A DNA stretch of 64,000 bases from Veillonellales bacterium. GTDB lineage: Bacteria > Bacillota > Negativicutes > JAAYSF01. Of the stretch, positions 45,012 to 53,061 are shown in pieces (position 1 is the stretch's first letter; each line of letters starts with the position of its first letter). The notes below the pieces were generated by a model. It was not told the DNA's origin and did not search any database. It was given only the letters and a program-made list of their open reading frames with translations. Position numbers and translations under genes: made by a program. The stretch covers positions 1 to 64,000 of the forward strand of contig JBDKTO010000036.1 in the NCBI GenBank assembly GCA_039680175.1. Reading direction: 5' to 3'.

Positions 45012-45157
45012 GAATAAAGTAAGAAAAAATAGGATATCGTAAAGTCAATAAATCAGCTTAACTTACGAAAAAGAGTCATATTCGGCCAAAAAGTAGAAAT
45101 AACTTTTCGGTTTAAAATCACAGCTCCGTTTGATAATCATTATTAATCTTTGCAAAT

Positions 45158-45186
45158 TTGAAAAAGTTTGACCTTTTGACTATAAT
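45158..45186 (+). promoter_or_regulatory. hsp20 promoter
   Basis: TTGAAA (45158-45163), a 17-bp spacer and TATAAT (45181-45186), 73 bases before the Hsp20 start. Confidence 0.7.
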
Positions 45187-45258
45187 AAAAGTAAGCAAAA
45201 GGGCAGCCGCCAATCAGGCGGTTAACCCAATTGTAAATTTTGCAAGGAGGTATGCGAT

Positions 45259-45708
45259 ATGTTTGATTTAGTTCCTTTCAACAAAAACAATCAGGTGGCA
45301 AGCCGGGAGAATTTTTTTAATCAAATGTTTGACAATTTTTTTAAAGAAGATTTTTTTGCTCCCTTTACTACTCTGGGTAATAGCGGATTTCATGTGGATT
45401 TGAAAGAAACCGGCAGTGATTATCAGGTCGAAGCGGATCTGCCGGGCATTAAAAAAGAAGACATCAGCTTGCAGTATGCCAATAATTATCTGACCATTGC
45501 TGCCAAACGGGACGAAGTGAAGGAGGACAGGGCGGAGGAAAATTATTTGCGCCGGGAGCGGCACTATGGTCAATTCCAGCGGTCCTTCTACGTAAGTAAT
45601 GTAGCGGATGATAAAATTTCAGCTGAATTTAAGGATGGAGTTCTAAAAATCGTACTACCCAAGCAGGATACGACTGCGAGGACAGTCAATACGATACCCA
45701 TTAAGTAA
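45259..45708 (+). CDS. Hsp20/alpha-crystallin small heat-shock protein
   Basis: Small holdase chaperone (149 aa). An N-terminal Phe/Asn-rich region is followed by the alpha-crystallin domain (about residues 40-135), with YQVEADLPGIKKEDI at its start and AEFKDGVLKIVLPK (the A-x-x-x-G-x-L motif). It ends with NTIPIK, the I-x-I tail used for oligomer contacts. GCAAGGAGG precedes the ATG. The gene is monocistronic and followed by a strong terminator. Confidence 0.95.
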   Translation: MFDLVPFNKNNQVASRENFFNQMFDNFFKEDFFAPFTTLGNSGFHVDLKETGSDYQVEADLPGIKKEDISLQYANNYLTIAAKRDEVKEDRAEENYLRRERHYGQFQRSFYVSNVADDKISAEFKDGVLKIVLPKQDTTARTVNTIPIK

Positions 45709-45743
45709 AGATCAGTCGTAAAGTAAAGAATGGTATAAGGCGA

Positions 45744-45787
45744 GCAAAGGCCTGCAGCATCTTTTGATGCTGTGGGCCTTTGCTTTT
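45744..45787 (+). terminator. terminator after hsp20
   Basis: GCAAAGGCC...CAGCATC (45744-45761) pairs with GATGCTG...GGCCTTTGC (45766-45783) around TTTT, then TTTT. Confidence 0.92.
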
Positions 45788-45899
45788 AAGACGGATACGA
45801 GTTTGCAATGTGAATGTTCCTAGTTAATGTATAAACTTGTTCTGTTCATGACACGTGATATAATAATATTTTAGGTTAAAGGTAAGGGTGGGTAGTTCA

Positions 45900-47126
45900 T
45901 TGGAATATAGGATAGACATGCTATGGGCCGGTTTAATATTGATTGCGGTACTTGTAATATTTACGTTGGGGAAAAGTCCGTTATTTCGGGTAGACCGAGC
46001 GGGTGCGGCTATCATCGGCGCGGTTGCTACAGTAGGTACGGGGGTTTTATCTTTTAAGGAAGCAACAGCAGCTGTTGATTTTAAAACGATTATCATTTTA
46101 TTTTCCATGATGCTTATAGTGGCTAATTTAAAAGTGGCCGGTTTTTTCGAATTGGCCGGAGATGCCATCTGTCAACGAGTTGGAAGTAGAAGACAATTAC
46201 TTTTTGCTGTTATTATGGTCAGTGGCATCATGTCGGCAATGGCGATCAATGATATTGTTTGCTTATTGTTTACACCGGTGGTGATGTTGGTATGTAAAAA
46301 AGCTCAGTGCGATCCGCTGCCTCATCTACTGGGAGTGGCGATGGCTTCCAATATTGGCAGCGCTGCCACACTATTGGGGAATCCCCAAAACATTCTGGTG
46401 GGAAGTTTATCCGGCATGTCATTTTTCACCTACTTGTTGGCTGCCGGTCCGGTATCATTTATCGGCTTAATTGCTGCCTATGCCGCAATTGCTTATTTTT
46501 ATCGGAAGGAACTTGAAGGGTGTTTTATTACGCCTTCTCAAAATCACATCAATATTCATCCTTATTTAATTGCTAAAAGCTTGGTTGTGTTAATGCTTGT
46601 ATTGGTCGCTTACTTGGCCGGTTATGATTTGGCACTGGTTTCCTGTTTGGGAGGAGCAGCACTACTGATTACTAGGCGTGTTAAACCTAATAAAGTATAT
46701 GCAAGCGTTGATTTCAACCTCCTGGTTATTTTTATTGGCCTGTTTATCATTGTTGCCGGCGTTGAAAACAGCGGGTTGATAACTCTAGTATTTGACCATC
46801 TGTCTTTTTCAGGTTTCAACAGTATGGGATTGTTTGCTGCGATAACACTTGTTTTATCCAATGTCGTAAGTAACGTACCGGCTGTTTTATTGATGAAATT
46901 TTTGATACCGTTGGAGCAAGCGGAATATTGGTGGAAAGCGTTGGCCCTATTTTCAACATTGGCCGGAAATCTTACTATCTCCGGCTCAATTGCCAATTTG
47001 ATTGTAGTGGAGATTGCCAAACGTGAAAATATTAATATAACTGCAGGAGATTATTTCAAAGTGGGATTTCCTCTTACCCTATTGACGATTATTAGTGGAG
47101 TATTATGGTTATCTATAGTTGGATAG
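45900..47126 (+). CDS. anion transporter, ArsB/NhaD/SLC13 superfamily
   Basis: Polytopic ion transporter (about 408 aa, eleven or so segments) of the ArsB/YbiR type. Two inverted halves each carry an Asn/Pro-rich motif: NIGSAATLLGNPQNILVG in the first and SNVVSNVPAVLLMKF with NLTISGSIANLIV in the second. Substrate could be arsenite, a dicarboxylate or a monovalent ion; no ars genes are nearby. The start is uncertain: a TTG at 45900 fits AGGGTGGG best, with a GTG four codons earlier. Confidence 0.8.
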   Translation: MEYRIDMLWAGLILIAVLVIFTLGKSPLFRVDRAGAAIIGAVATVGTGVLSFKEATAAVDFKTIIILFSMMLIVANLKVAGFFELAGDAICQRVGSRRQLLFAVIMVSGIMSAMAINDIVCLLFTPVVMLVCKKAQCDPLPHLLGVAMASNIGSAATLLGNPQNILVGSLSGMSFFTYLLAAGPVSFIGLIAAYAAIAYFYRKELEGCFITPSQNHINIHPYLIAKSLVVLMLVLVAYLAGYDLALVSCLGGAALLITRRVKPNKVYASVDFNLLVIFIGLFIIVAGVENSGLITLVFDHLSFSGFNSMGLFAAITLVLSNVVSNVPAVLLMKFLIPLEQAEYWWKALALFSTLAGNLTISGSIANLIVVEIAKRENINITAGDYFKVGFPLTLLTIISGVLWLSIVG

Positions 47127-47147
47127 TCATAAAAAAGGAGTCATCTA

Positions 47148-47233
47148 ATGCCCTTAAGATTGACTGGGATAAATTAGCGAAAGATAATGAGAAGTACAAG
47201 GATGAATTTCGTTCCAGAGTGCCGGATAAATAA
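47148..47233 (+). pseudogene. possible frameshifted small gene remnant
   Basis: An ATG at 47148 after AAAAAAGGAG stops after nine codons. A neighbouring frame reads LKIDWDKLAKDNEKYKDEF then RSRVPDK to a TAA at 47233, a coherent charged helical tail. One inserted base after the start would restore a 28-residue peptide. I do not recognise it. It may be the remains of a short gene or chance. Confidence 0.3.
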
Positions 47234-47236
47234 AAT

Positions 47237-47276
47237 AAAGGCTTAACTGGCCCCTCAACCTGCCGGTTGAGCCTTT
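47237..47276 (+). terminator. terminator after the transporter region
   Basis: AAAGGCTTAACTGG (47237-47250) pairs with CCGGTTGAGCCTTT (47263-47276) with two wobble positions, then a T-rich stretch. Confidence 0.8.
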
Positions 47277-47375
47277 CGTTTAGTTTTAAAGGAATTTTTC
47301 ACATTGTATTATTGGTTTTATTCAGTATAATTAAAAGCGTATAGTTGTTTAGGTTTGATATGGGAGGAACTTCCA

Positions 47376-47978
47376 ATGGCAAAATCAATTAATCGTCGAG
47401 AAAGGAAAAAAATTAATTCAAAAAAAGCTATTATTGATGCTGCCGTAGCCTTATTTATTCAAAAAGGATACAGCGAGACATCTATTGCCGAGATTATGGG
47501 TGAAGCTGATCTGGGTCTTGGTACTTTTTATAATTATTTTCAATCCAAAGAAGAGATTCTCAAATATTTTCTGGCAGATATTATTGCCAAGACCAATCAG
47601 TCTTTTATAAACTTATCAAAAGAATCCAAGAGTGCTGCCGAAATATTGACGGAAATGTTTTTATTTACGGGAAGAATGCTGGATCAAAACCGGTTTGTGC
47701 TGCCGCTGTTTTTAAGCAGCGTTCATAAAAGCAGCGGGACTAAGAATTCTGCCGCAGCATCAGCCAATCGGCTGACCTTCAAGACTATTTTTGACAGCAT
47801 TATTCGGGAAGGACAGGCGAAAGGGGAGTTCAGAAGGGATATCCCGGCGGAAGTCATAACGGAGATGTTTCATTCGATTTTTCAGGCTGCTTCCTTTAGC
47901 AGTCTGGACATCACCTTTATGGAAAATATTGAATACAAGCTCAAGCTGATTTTAGACGGGCTGATTTTGCAAAAATAA
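47376..47978 (+). CDS. TetR-family transcriptional regulator
   Basis: TetR-type repressor (about 200 aa). The DNA-binding domain spans residues about 15-60 (IIDAAVALFIQKGYSETSIA, then LGTFYNYFQSKEEIL), and the ligand domain is all-helical. The ATG at 47376 follows GGGAGGA and replaces an earlier in-frame codon. It precedes the ahbC-ahbD pair by 177 bases with its own gap, so it may be independent. Target unknown. Confidence 0.9.
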   Translation: MAKSINRRERKKINSKKAIIDAAVALFIQKGYSETSIAEIMGEADLGLGTFYNYFQSKEEILKYFLADIIAKTNQSFINLSKESKSAAEILTEMFLFTGRMLDQNRFVLPLFLSSVHKSSGTKNSAAASANRLTFKTIFDSIIREGQAKGEFRRDIPAEVITEMFHSIFQAASFSSLDITFMENIEYKLKLILDGLILQK

Positions 47979-48155
47979 TCGCTGAATCGCTAAAAAATGT
48001 CCATACATTTATTGACCTGCCGGCTAAAAGCGTGATACACTACAATTAATAATGAATCTAATTCAGTTATGAACAGAATTCTATTTTCTTTTGTTGCGGT
48101 AACGATTTTCAAAAAACCATAAGTATACACGAAGAAATTTTTTAGGTGGGATAAT

Positions 48156-49352
48156 ATGATAAGTGTTACGAAACTGCTGTTTGCAACCGAATATTTCGGC
48201 GATAGTTTGCGCTATAGCCGGCATTCCCGGGGAGCCCGCAATGGCGTTACAATTGATGCCGGGCCGGTTGTTGTGTGGAATTCAACAAAAACGTGCAACC
48301 TTCGCTGCCGTCACTGTTATATGGATTCGGATGCCCGGCAGTATCAGGATGAGCTGACGACAACTGAGGCGAAGCAATTTATTGATGACTTGGCGGATTT
48401 CCGGGTACCGGTTTTGTTATTTTCCGGCGGGGAGCCTCTTATCAGGCCCGATTTTTTTGAACTGGCTGCTTACGCAGCCGAAAAAGGCATCCGGCCGACT
48501 CTGTCAACGAACGGTACTTTAATTACGCCGGAGGTTGCCGGGCGGATTAAAGCGATCGGCGTTGGTTATGTCGGGATTTCCCTGGATGGGTTACGGGAAG
48601 TTAATGACAAATTTCGCGGGAAAAAAGGCGCTTTCCGGGCAGCCATGCAGGGAATTCAAAATTGTGTTGCCGCCGGACAGCGTGTCGGACTGCGGTTTAC
48701 CATCAACCGTCATAATTTTCAAGAAATGGATCGGATTTTTGATTTTATTGAAGCGGAAAATATTGACCGGGTTTGCTTTTATCACCTGGTGTACTCCGGC
48801 AGGGGCAGCCAAATGCTGGGAGAAGATTTGACTCCCGCCGAGTCCCGGCAGGCCATGGACATTATTATCCGCCGGACGCGGGATTTTGAAGAACGGGGTT
48901 TGACCAAAGAAATCCTAACGGTGGATAATCATTGCGATGGGGTATACATGTATCTCAAGGCGCTGGAGAAAAATAATTATAAACAGGCCGAAAGAATTAA
49001 AAGACTGATATCGTTAAACGGCGGTAATCGTTCCGGGATTGCTTTTGCGGAAGTGGATCCCCAGGGGTTTGTCCATCCGGATCAATTTACCCAGCATTAT
49101 ACTTTCGGCAATGTACGGCAACGCAAATTCGGCGACATCTGGACCGATGCAAGCCAGCCGGTTCTGGCCGGACTGAAAGACCGCAAGCCGTTGCTGAAGG
49201 GCCGGTGTGCGGCCTGTCGGTACCTTGGCAGCTGCAACGGCAATTTCCGGACACGGGCTGAAGCCATTACCGGTGATTTTTGGGAATCGGATCCGGCCTG
49301 CTATTTGACGGACGAGGAAATCGGCATCGCCGATCGGCAGCTGTCGGTTTAA
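48156..49352 (+). CDS. ahbC: radical SAM enzyme AhbC / NirJ1-like (haem biosynthesis)
   Basis: SPASM-type radical SAM protein (398 aa) matching the NirJ1/AhbC group. The SAM cluster is CNLRCRHCY (CxxxCxxC), then LLFSGGEPLIRPDF. The C-terminal auxiliary cluster region has CAACRYLGSCNGN and a last Cys near residue 384. AhbC removes acetate side chains of 12,18-didecarboxysiroheme to give iron-coproporphyrin III in the siroheme-dependent haem pathway. Function follows from similarity and pairing with the AhbD/NirJ2-like gene 34 bases downstream. The earlier ahb decarboxylase genes are not in this window. Confidence 0.82.
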   Translation: MISVTKLLFATEYFGDSLRYSRHSRGARNGVTIDAGPVVVWNSTKTCNLRCRHCYMDSDARQYQDELTTTEAKQFIDDLADFRVPVLLFSGGEPLIRPDFFELAAYAAEKGIRPTLSTNGTLITPEVAGRIKAIGVGYVGISLDGLREVNDKFRGKKGAFRAAMQGIQNCVAAGQRVGLRFTINRHNFQEMDRIFDFIEAENIDRVCFYHLVYSGRGSQMLGEDLTPAESRQAMDIIIRRTRDFEERGLTKEILTVDNHCDGVYMYLKALEKNNYKQAERIKRLISLNGGNRSGIAFAEVDPQGFVHPDQFTQHYTFGNVRQRKFGDIWTDASQPVLAGLKDRKPLLKGRCAACRYLGSCNGNFRTRAEAITGDFWESDPACYLTDEEIGIADRQLSV

Positions 49353-49386
49353 CGCGTTTGATATTGTTTGTGAAGGAGAAGGACGG

Positions 49387-50382
49387 ATGATTGTTTCCTG
49401 GAATACAACTAATGCCTGTAATATGTACTGCGATCATTGTTATCGGGATGCGGGCTGCAAGGCGGAAGAAGAATTGAATACAGCGGAAGCAAAAACTCTG
49501 CTGGAGCAAATCGTCAAAGCTGGCTTTAAAATTATGATTTTCAGCGGCGGCGAACCGCTGCTGCGTCCGGATATTGTTGAACTGGTTCGCTATGCGGCTT
49601 TGCTGGGGCTGCGGCCTGTTTTCGGCACCAACGGAACCTTAATTACATTAGACATGGCCCGGCAATTAAAAGCAGCCGGGGCTATGGGCATGGGCATATC
49701 CCTTGATTCTTTGGATGCTGCGAAGCATAATGAATTCCGTCGTTTTCCCGGTGCCTGGGAAGGGGCGGTGCGAGGAATGCGCAATTGCCGGGAAGTGGGA
49801 CTGCCTTTTCAGATTCATACCACTATTATGGATTGGAATGCTCCTGAGATTGAAAAGATTACGGATTTTGCCGTCCAGGAAGGTGCTGTGGCGCATCACT
49901 TTTTCTTTTTAGTGCCTACCGGCAGAGCGGTTTCCATTGAAGCGGAATCCCTGAGAGCTGAGGCCTATGAAGCTACTCTGACGCGAATTTTGAAAAAGCA
50001 GCAGGAAGTCGATATTGAACTGAAACCTACCTGCGCTCCCCAATTCATGCGGATTGCCAAGCAAATGGGCATGAATTTGCGCTTCGGTCGCGGCTGTCTG
50101 GCCGGAACGGCTTATTGCATTATCAGCCCCAAGGGACAGGTGCAGCCCTGCGCTTATCTGAATATCCCCTTAGGGGATGTGAGAAAGACTCCGTTTGATG
50201 AAATTTGGCGTAACAATGAAGTGCTCCAGAAACTGCGGACTATGGAATACCAGGGCGGCTGCGGCGCCTGTGAGTACAAGCGGCTGTGCGGCGGCTGCCG
50301 GGCCAGGGCGGCCTATTACCATGACGGGGATTATATGGCGGAGGAGCCTTGGTGTTTGTATCACGGACGCCGGGGAGTATAG
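49387..50382 (+). CDS. ahbD: radical SAM enzyme AhbD / NirJ2-like (haem biosynthesis)
   Basis: SPASM radical SAM protein (331 aa) of the NirJ2/AhbD group. The cluster is CNMYCDHCY, followed by MIFSGGEPLLRPDI. The C-terminal Cys set includes GRGCLAGTAYC, QPCAY, CGACEYKRLCGGC and a final Cys. AhbD decarboxylates two propionates of iron-coproporphyrin III to vinyls, completing haem b. AAGGAGAAGGACGG precedes the ATG. It forms a two-gene operon with the AhbC-like gene and ends at a strong terminator. Confidence 0.82.
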   Translation: MIVSWNTTNACNMYCDHCYRDAGCKAEEELNTAEAKTLLEQIVKAGFKIMIFSGGEPLLRPDIVELVRYAALLGLRPVFGTNGTLITLDMARQLKAAGAMGMGISLDSLDAAKHNEFRRFPGAWEGAVRGMRNCREVGLPFQIHTTIMDWNAPEIEKITDFAVQEGAVAHHFFFLVPTGRAVSIEAESLRAEAYEATLTRILKKQQEVDIELKPTCAPQFMRIAKQMGMNLRFGRGCLAGTAYCIISPKGQVQPCAYLNIPLGDVRKTPFDEIWRNNEVLQKLRTMEYQGGCGACEYKRLCGGCRARAAYYHDGDYMAEEPWCLYHGRRGV

Positions 50383-50414
50383 GATTTAAGTGTAATACTG
50401 GTATGGTAACGAAG

Positions 50415-50452
50415 AAGCACGATCTGTCGGGTAAGGACAGTCGTGCTTTTTT
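50415..50452 (+). terminator. terminator after ahbD
   Basis: AAGCACGATCTGTC (50415-50428) pairs with GACAGTCGTGCTT (50436-50448) with one bulge, then six T from 50447. Confidence 0.9.
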
Positions 50453-50461
50453 GTTATGACA

Positions 50462-50851
50462 TTAAATATTCTGCGTATTTTCTTTTTTCACTGCCGGATC
50501 GTATTCGCCGAAAATTTTTTTGAATTGAATCCTTGTCCAGCCTTGCAAGTCACTGTCAGTGCTGTTCAGCAGTCCTGTTAGTACAGCCAGCATTTCTGCC
50601 AATTCCCCATCGGGTGCAGTTTCGTCATTGGAAGGGAACGGGGTGCCTTTACCCAATACCAGCCAGTCCAGTGACACTCCATAGGTAACACACACCTTCG
50701 CTAAAAATTCAAGGCTCGGCTTTGCGCCATGCTCAATGTTATTTACGTAACCGCGGGAAGCAGCAACTGATTCTCCAAAAGTTTTTTGCGACAGAGTTCC
50801 CCGGACCTGACGGATTTTTGCACCGATTTCTTCAAAATGTAGACTCGTCAA
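50462..50851 (-). CDS. XRE-family (cI-like) DNA-binding protein
   Basis: Small regulator (about 129 aa). The helix-turn-helix covers residues about 8-62 (KIRQVRGTLSQKTFGESVAA, then SRGYVNNIEHGAKPS), followed by VSLDWLVLGKGTPFP, typical of phage-repressor-like XRE proteins, and a short acidic tail. The TTG at 50851 is preferred because AGGAGG lies 6 bases before it; two earlier codons are closer to that site. It is divergent from the chemotaxis operon, with about 520 bases between. Confidence 0.85.
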   Translation of the reverse strand: MTSLHFEEIGAKIRQVRGTLSQKTFGESVAASRGYVNNIEHGAKPSLEFLAKVCVTYGVSLDWLVLGKGTPFPSNDETAPDGELAEMLAVLTGLLNSTDSDLQGWTRIQFKKIFGEYDPAVKKENTQNI

Positions 50852-50944
50852 CAACACCTCCTCAGGGTTGATGGATGATACTTATAAATATCATAATAAA
50901 ATAAAGTAAAGTGAATTTAGGCACTGATAAATTTCAATTATCGA

Positions 50945-50973
50945 TTGACTGAAATCTATTAATGTCATATAAT
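50945..50973 (+). promoter_or_regulatory. strong promoter of the MCP-CheW-HD-GYP operon
   Basis: TTGACT (50945-50950), a 17-bp spacer and TATAAT (50968-50973). The start of transcription would be near 50980, leaving a leader of about 390 bases before the MCP gene. Confidence 0.8.
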
Positions 50974-50979
50974 GTATAA

Positions 50980-51371
50980 TATATAGAAAAAAGTGTTAAT
51001 TTTGTTACATTAAGTCTGCGTTAACAGGACATGATTAAAAATGAGGTGAAGCCTATCATAATGGAGTAAGCACAGAAAGCGCAGTAGTGCGCTGGTATCG
51101 TAAAAGAAGGCAAAACAGCAGGAACGATAATCCGGGCAAACGGCAAGCGCCTCCCATTTCCGGACGAAAGGGAGGGGTTGCATTATACTGGATTGCCAAG
51201 AAGGAGTGAAGAAGGCATAGAGATTGCTTCGCTGCCGTTCGCAGCGGGCAGGGAAAATTACACAGAGTAGCATGAAAGAATGTCTTTTACTCGTATTACT
51301 TCATTATACATTGAGTTCTGGTTAGGAAACAACCTAGAGGTTTATACAAAGCGGGAATTATGAGGCGGTGA
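50980..51371 (+). promoter_or_regulatory. long structured 5' leader, candidate cis-regulatory RNA
   Basis: No gene with a ribosome-binding site is seen in this stretch. On the transcribed strand it can form AGCGCA-GTAG-TGCGCT (near 51078-51093), TATCGT/ACGATA (51096-51101 with 51124-51129), GGC-AAGC-GCC (near 51142), CCTCCC/GGGAGG (near 51150-51174), and CTGCC/GGCAG (near 51232-51250). An outer GGCAA/TTGCC pairing could close the middle part. It does not fit the c-di-GMP-I or -II consensus as I know them. The arrangement suggests a riboswitch or other leader RNA, not a proven one. Confidence 0.5.
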
Positions 51372-52544
51372 GTGAATTTGGCGTTAACCGATCTGCGGGT
51401 GCATGAGCACGAAGTAGATTTTTTGAAATCGTATTTAAGTTCTATTATCAATGCTTTCGAGGATGGCGGATGTTTTGTCGTTGCCGATCTCAATACGGTA
51501 ACGTATAAATTGGCGGAGAAATTTGACCTTCCGGGGGTGGAAGTCGGTTCGCAGCATGTCCAGGGCGGTGTTATCGCCCACGCGATTCAAACCGGTACAA
51601 CAGGCATGCAGAAACTTAACCGGAATATATACGGTGTGAGAACAAAAGTTTTCAGCGGTCCCGTCTGGCAGGAAAACGACACGGACATTAGCGGCGCCTG
51701 GGCGTTGCTTCTTCCCCAGGAGCATAAACTGGGCGGCGCTTTCGAGCATTTCGCGCCGGTTATTACCGACCTGCTGCCGGAAGGCGGCGTTATATTTCTT
51801 ACCGATAAAGAAAAATGCGTCAAACGGCAGGGGTCCGCTAAATTTGATATAGCCGAAGTGCAGGCGGGCGTGCCAATAAGGGACGGCAGCAGCCAAGCGG
51901 AAGCGATGAAACAAAAAAAGCAAGTTACGGTAGACGTTGATGCAGCGGTATTTGGCTTTCCGGTCAGGGCCATCGGGGTTCCTTTGCTGGATGACGCAAG
52001 CGGCGAAGTCGTTGGATCGTTTAACATTGCCATACCCCGAAAACTGGCTACCGATTTGAAGGAATTGGCGCAGAACCTTGATCAGGGGCTGACGGGAGTC
52101 GCAGCTGCGGTACAGCAGATTACTTCGGCGACGAATGACGCCAGCACCAACCAAAGCCATTTGCATGAGGAAATTGAAAATGTAAAAGGTCATTTGGACA
52201 AGATTAATGAAGTGATGGCTTTTATTAAAGACATTGCCGATGAAACGAAGATGCTGGGTCTGAATGCGGCGATTGAAGCGGCCCGGGTCGGCGATGCCGG
52301 CAGGGGATTCGGCGTGGTAGCGGAAGAAATCAGAAAACTGTCGGAAGAGTCAAAAAAGACTGTCGCTCAAATCAAGGAACTGACCAAACAAATCGAAGCA
52401 TCAATGAATGAGACAGCGGACGCCTCCCAGTCCACCTTGGCGGTGACGGAAGAAACATCGGCGGCAGTGGAAGAAGTGAATGCGACAATTGAAGAAATGA
52501 CCAGTATGGGGAATAACTTATCTGGTATGGCGGCAAACCTGTAG
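51372..52544 (+). CDS. soluble methyl-accepting chemotaxis-type protein
   Basis: MCP (390 aa) with no membrane segment. An N-terminal sensor of about 220 residues contains a PAS/GAF-like part ([21 protein letters not shown] near the start, broken here for length). A short MCP signalling domain follows with the conserved tip region [20 protein letters not shown] and [12 protein letters not shown]. The C-terminal half is all-helical heptad sequence. The GTG start follows GAGGCGG. It is co-transcribed with cheW (15-base gap) and an HD-GYP gene, so it may couple a cytoplasmic signal to c-di-GMP turnover and chemotaxis (inference). Confidence 0.88.
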   Translation: MNLALTDLRVHEHEVDFLKSYLSSIINAFEDGGCFVVADLNTVTYKLAEKFDLPGVEVGSQHVQGGVIAHAIQTGTTGMQKLNRNIYGVRTKVFSGPVWQENDTDISGAWALLLPQEHKLGGAFEHFAPVITDLLPEGGVIFLTDKEKCVKRQGSAKFDIAEVQAGVPIRDGSSQAEAMKQKKQVTVDVDAAVFGFPVRAIGVPLLDDASGEVVGSFNIAIPRKLATDLKELAQNLDQGLTGVAAAVQQITSATNDASTNQSHLHEEIENVKGHLDKINEVMAFIKDIADETKMLGLNAAIEAARVGDAGRGFGVVAEEIRKLSEESKKTVAQIKELTKQIEASMNETADASQSTLAVTEETSAAVEEVNATIEEMTSMGNNLSGMAANL

Positions 52545-52559
52545 AAAGGAGCAGGAGCA

Positions 52560-53033
52560 ATGGCGAAAGATAGTTTGAAGTTGGTCGTATTTACTATGGA
52601 AACGGATCAGACCGTGTACGAATACGGCATCCCTATCGGTCAGGTGCAGGAAATTACCCGGCCGAATAAAATTACCAAATTACCGGGGATGCCATCTTTT
52701 GTCGAAGGTGTTATGAATCTGCGGAAAAGTGTGATTCCGGTTGTTGATCTTAAGAAACGGTTTGGGATTGGCAGTACAGTGACGAAAGATACAACTCGGA
52801 TTATTGTGGCCCAAGCTGGCGGGCAAAAATGCGGCCTTATCGTTGACGATATATTGGAAATTATTCCGGTGGCGGCGGAAGATATGGAACAGACGCCGTC
52901 GTTTGCCGGGGGCATAGGTTCCGAATATATTATCGGCATCGGCAAGGTGGATGACCGGTTGATTATTGCGCTTGATATGGATAAAATTCTGACTGGGAAC
53001 GAAGAGCAAGCGCTGGAGAATATTGTTGTTTGA
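52560..53033 (+). CDS. cheW: CheW-like chemotaxis coupling protein
   Basis: CheW-domain protein (157 aa) linking receptors to CheA. It has YGIPIGQVQEITRP, LPGMPSFVEGVMNLRKSVIPVVDL (the RG-type hinge reads RK here) and QKCGLIVDDILEI, in the usual order. AAAGGAG precedes the ATG. It lies between the soluble MCP gene and the HD-GYP gene. No cheA is nearby. Confidence 0.92.
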   Translation: MAKDSLKLVVFTMETDQTVYEYGIPIGQVQEITRPNKITKLPGMPSFVEGVMNLRKSVIPVVDLKKRFGIGSTVTKDTTRIIVAQAGGQKCGLIVDDILEIIPVAAEDMEQTPSFAGGIGSEYIIGIGKVDDRLIIALDMDKILTGNEEQALENIVV

Positions 53034-53061
53034 TAACGGCTTATGAGGGCGGTTGAAACAC

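Noticed and set aside
45167-45181. CtsR-type heptamer repeats (TTTGACC and TTTGACT) before hsp20
   Set aside because: The two heptamers are one base apart instead of the three needed for CtsR binding, so only a vegetative promoter is claimed.
51041-51260. c-di-GMP-I (GEMM) riboswitch before the MCP operon
   Set aside because: Context and some GGCAAA words suggested it, but the conserved ACGCAAAGCC part and the paired receptor are missing; kept only as an unassigned structured leader.
51435-52193. 252-residue open frame on the minus strand
   Set aside because: Antisense shadow of the MCP gene; its composition is that of a reverse translation and no family is recognisable.
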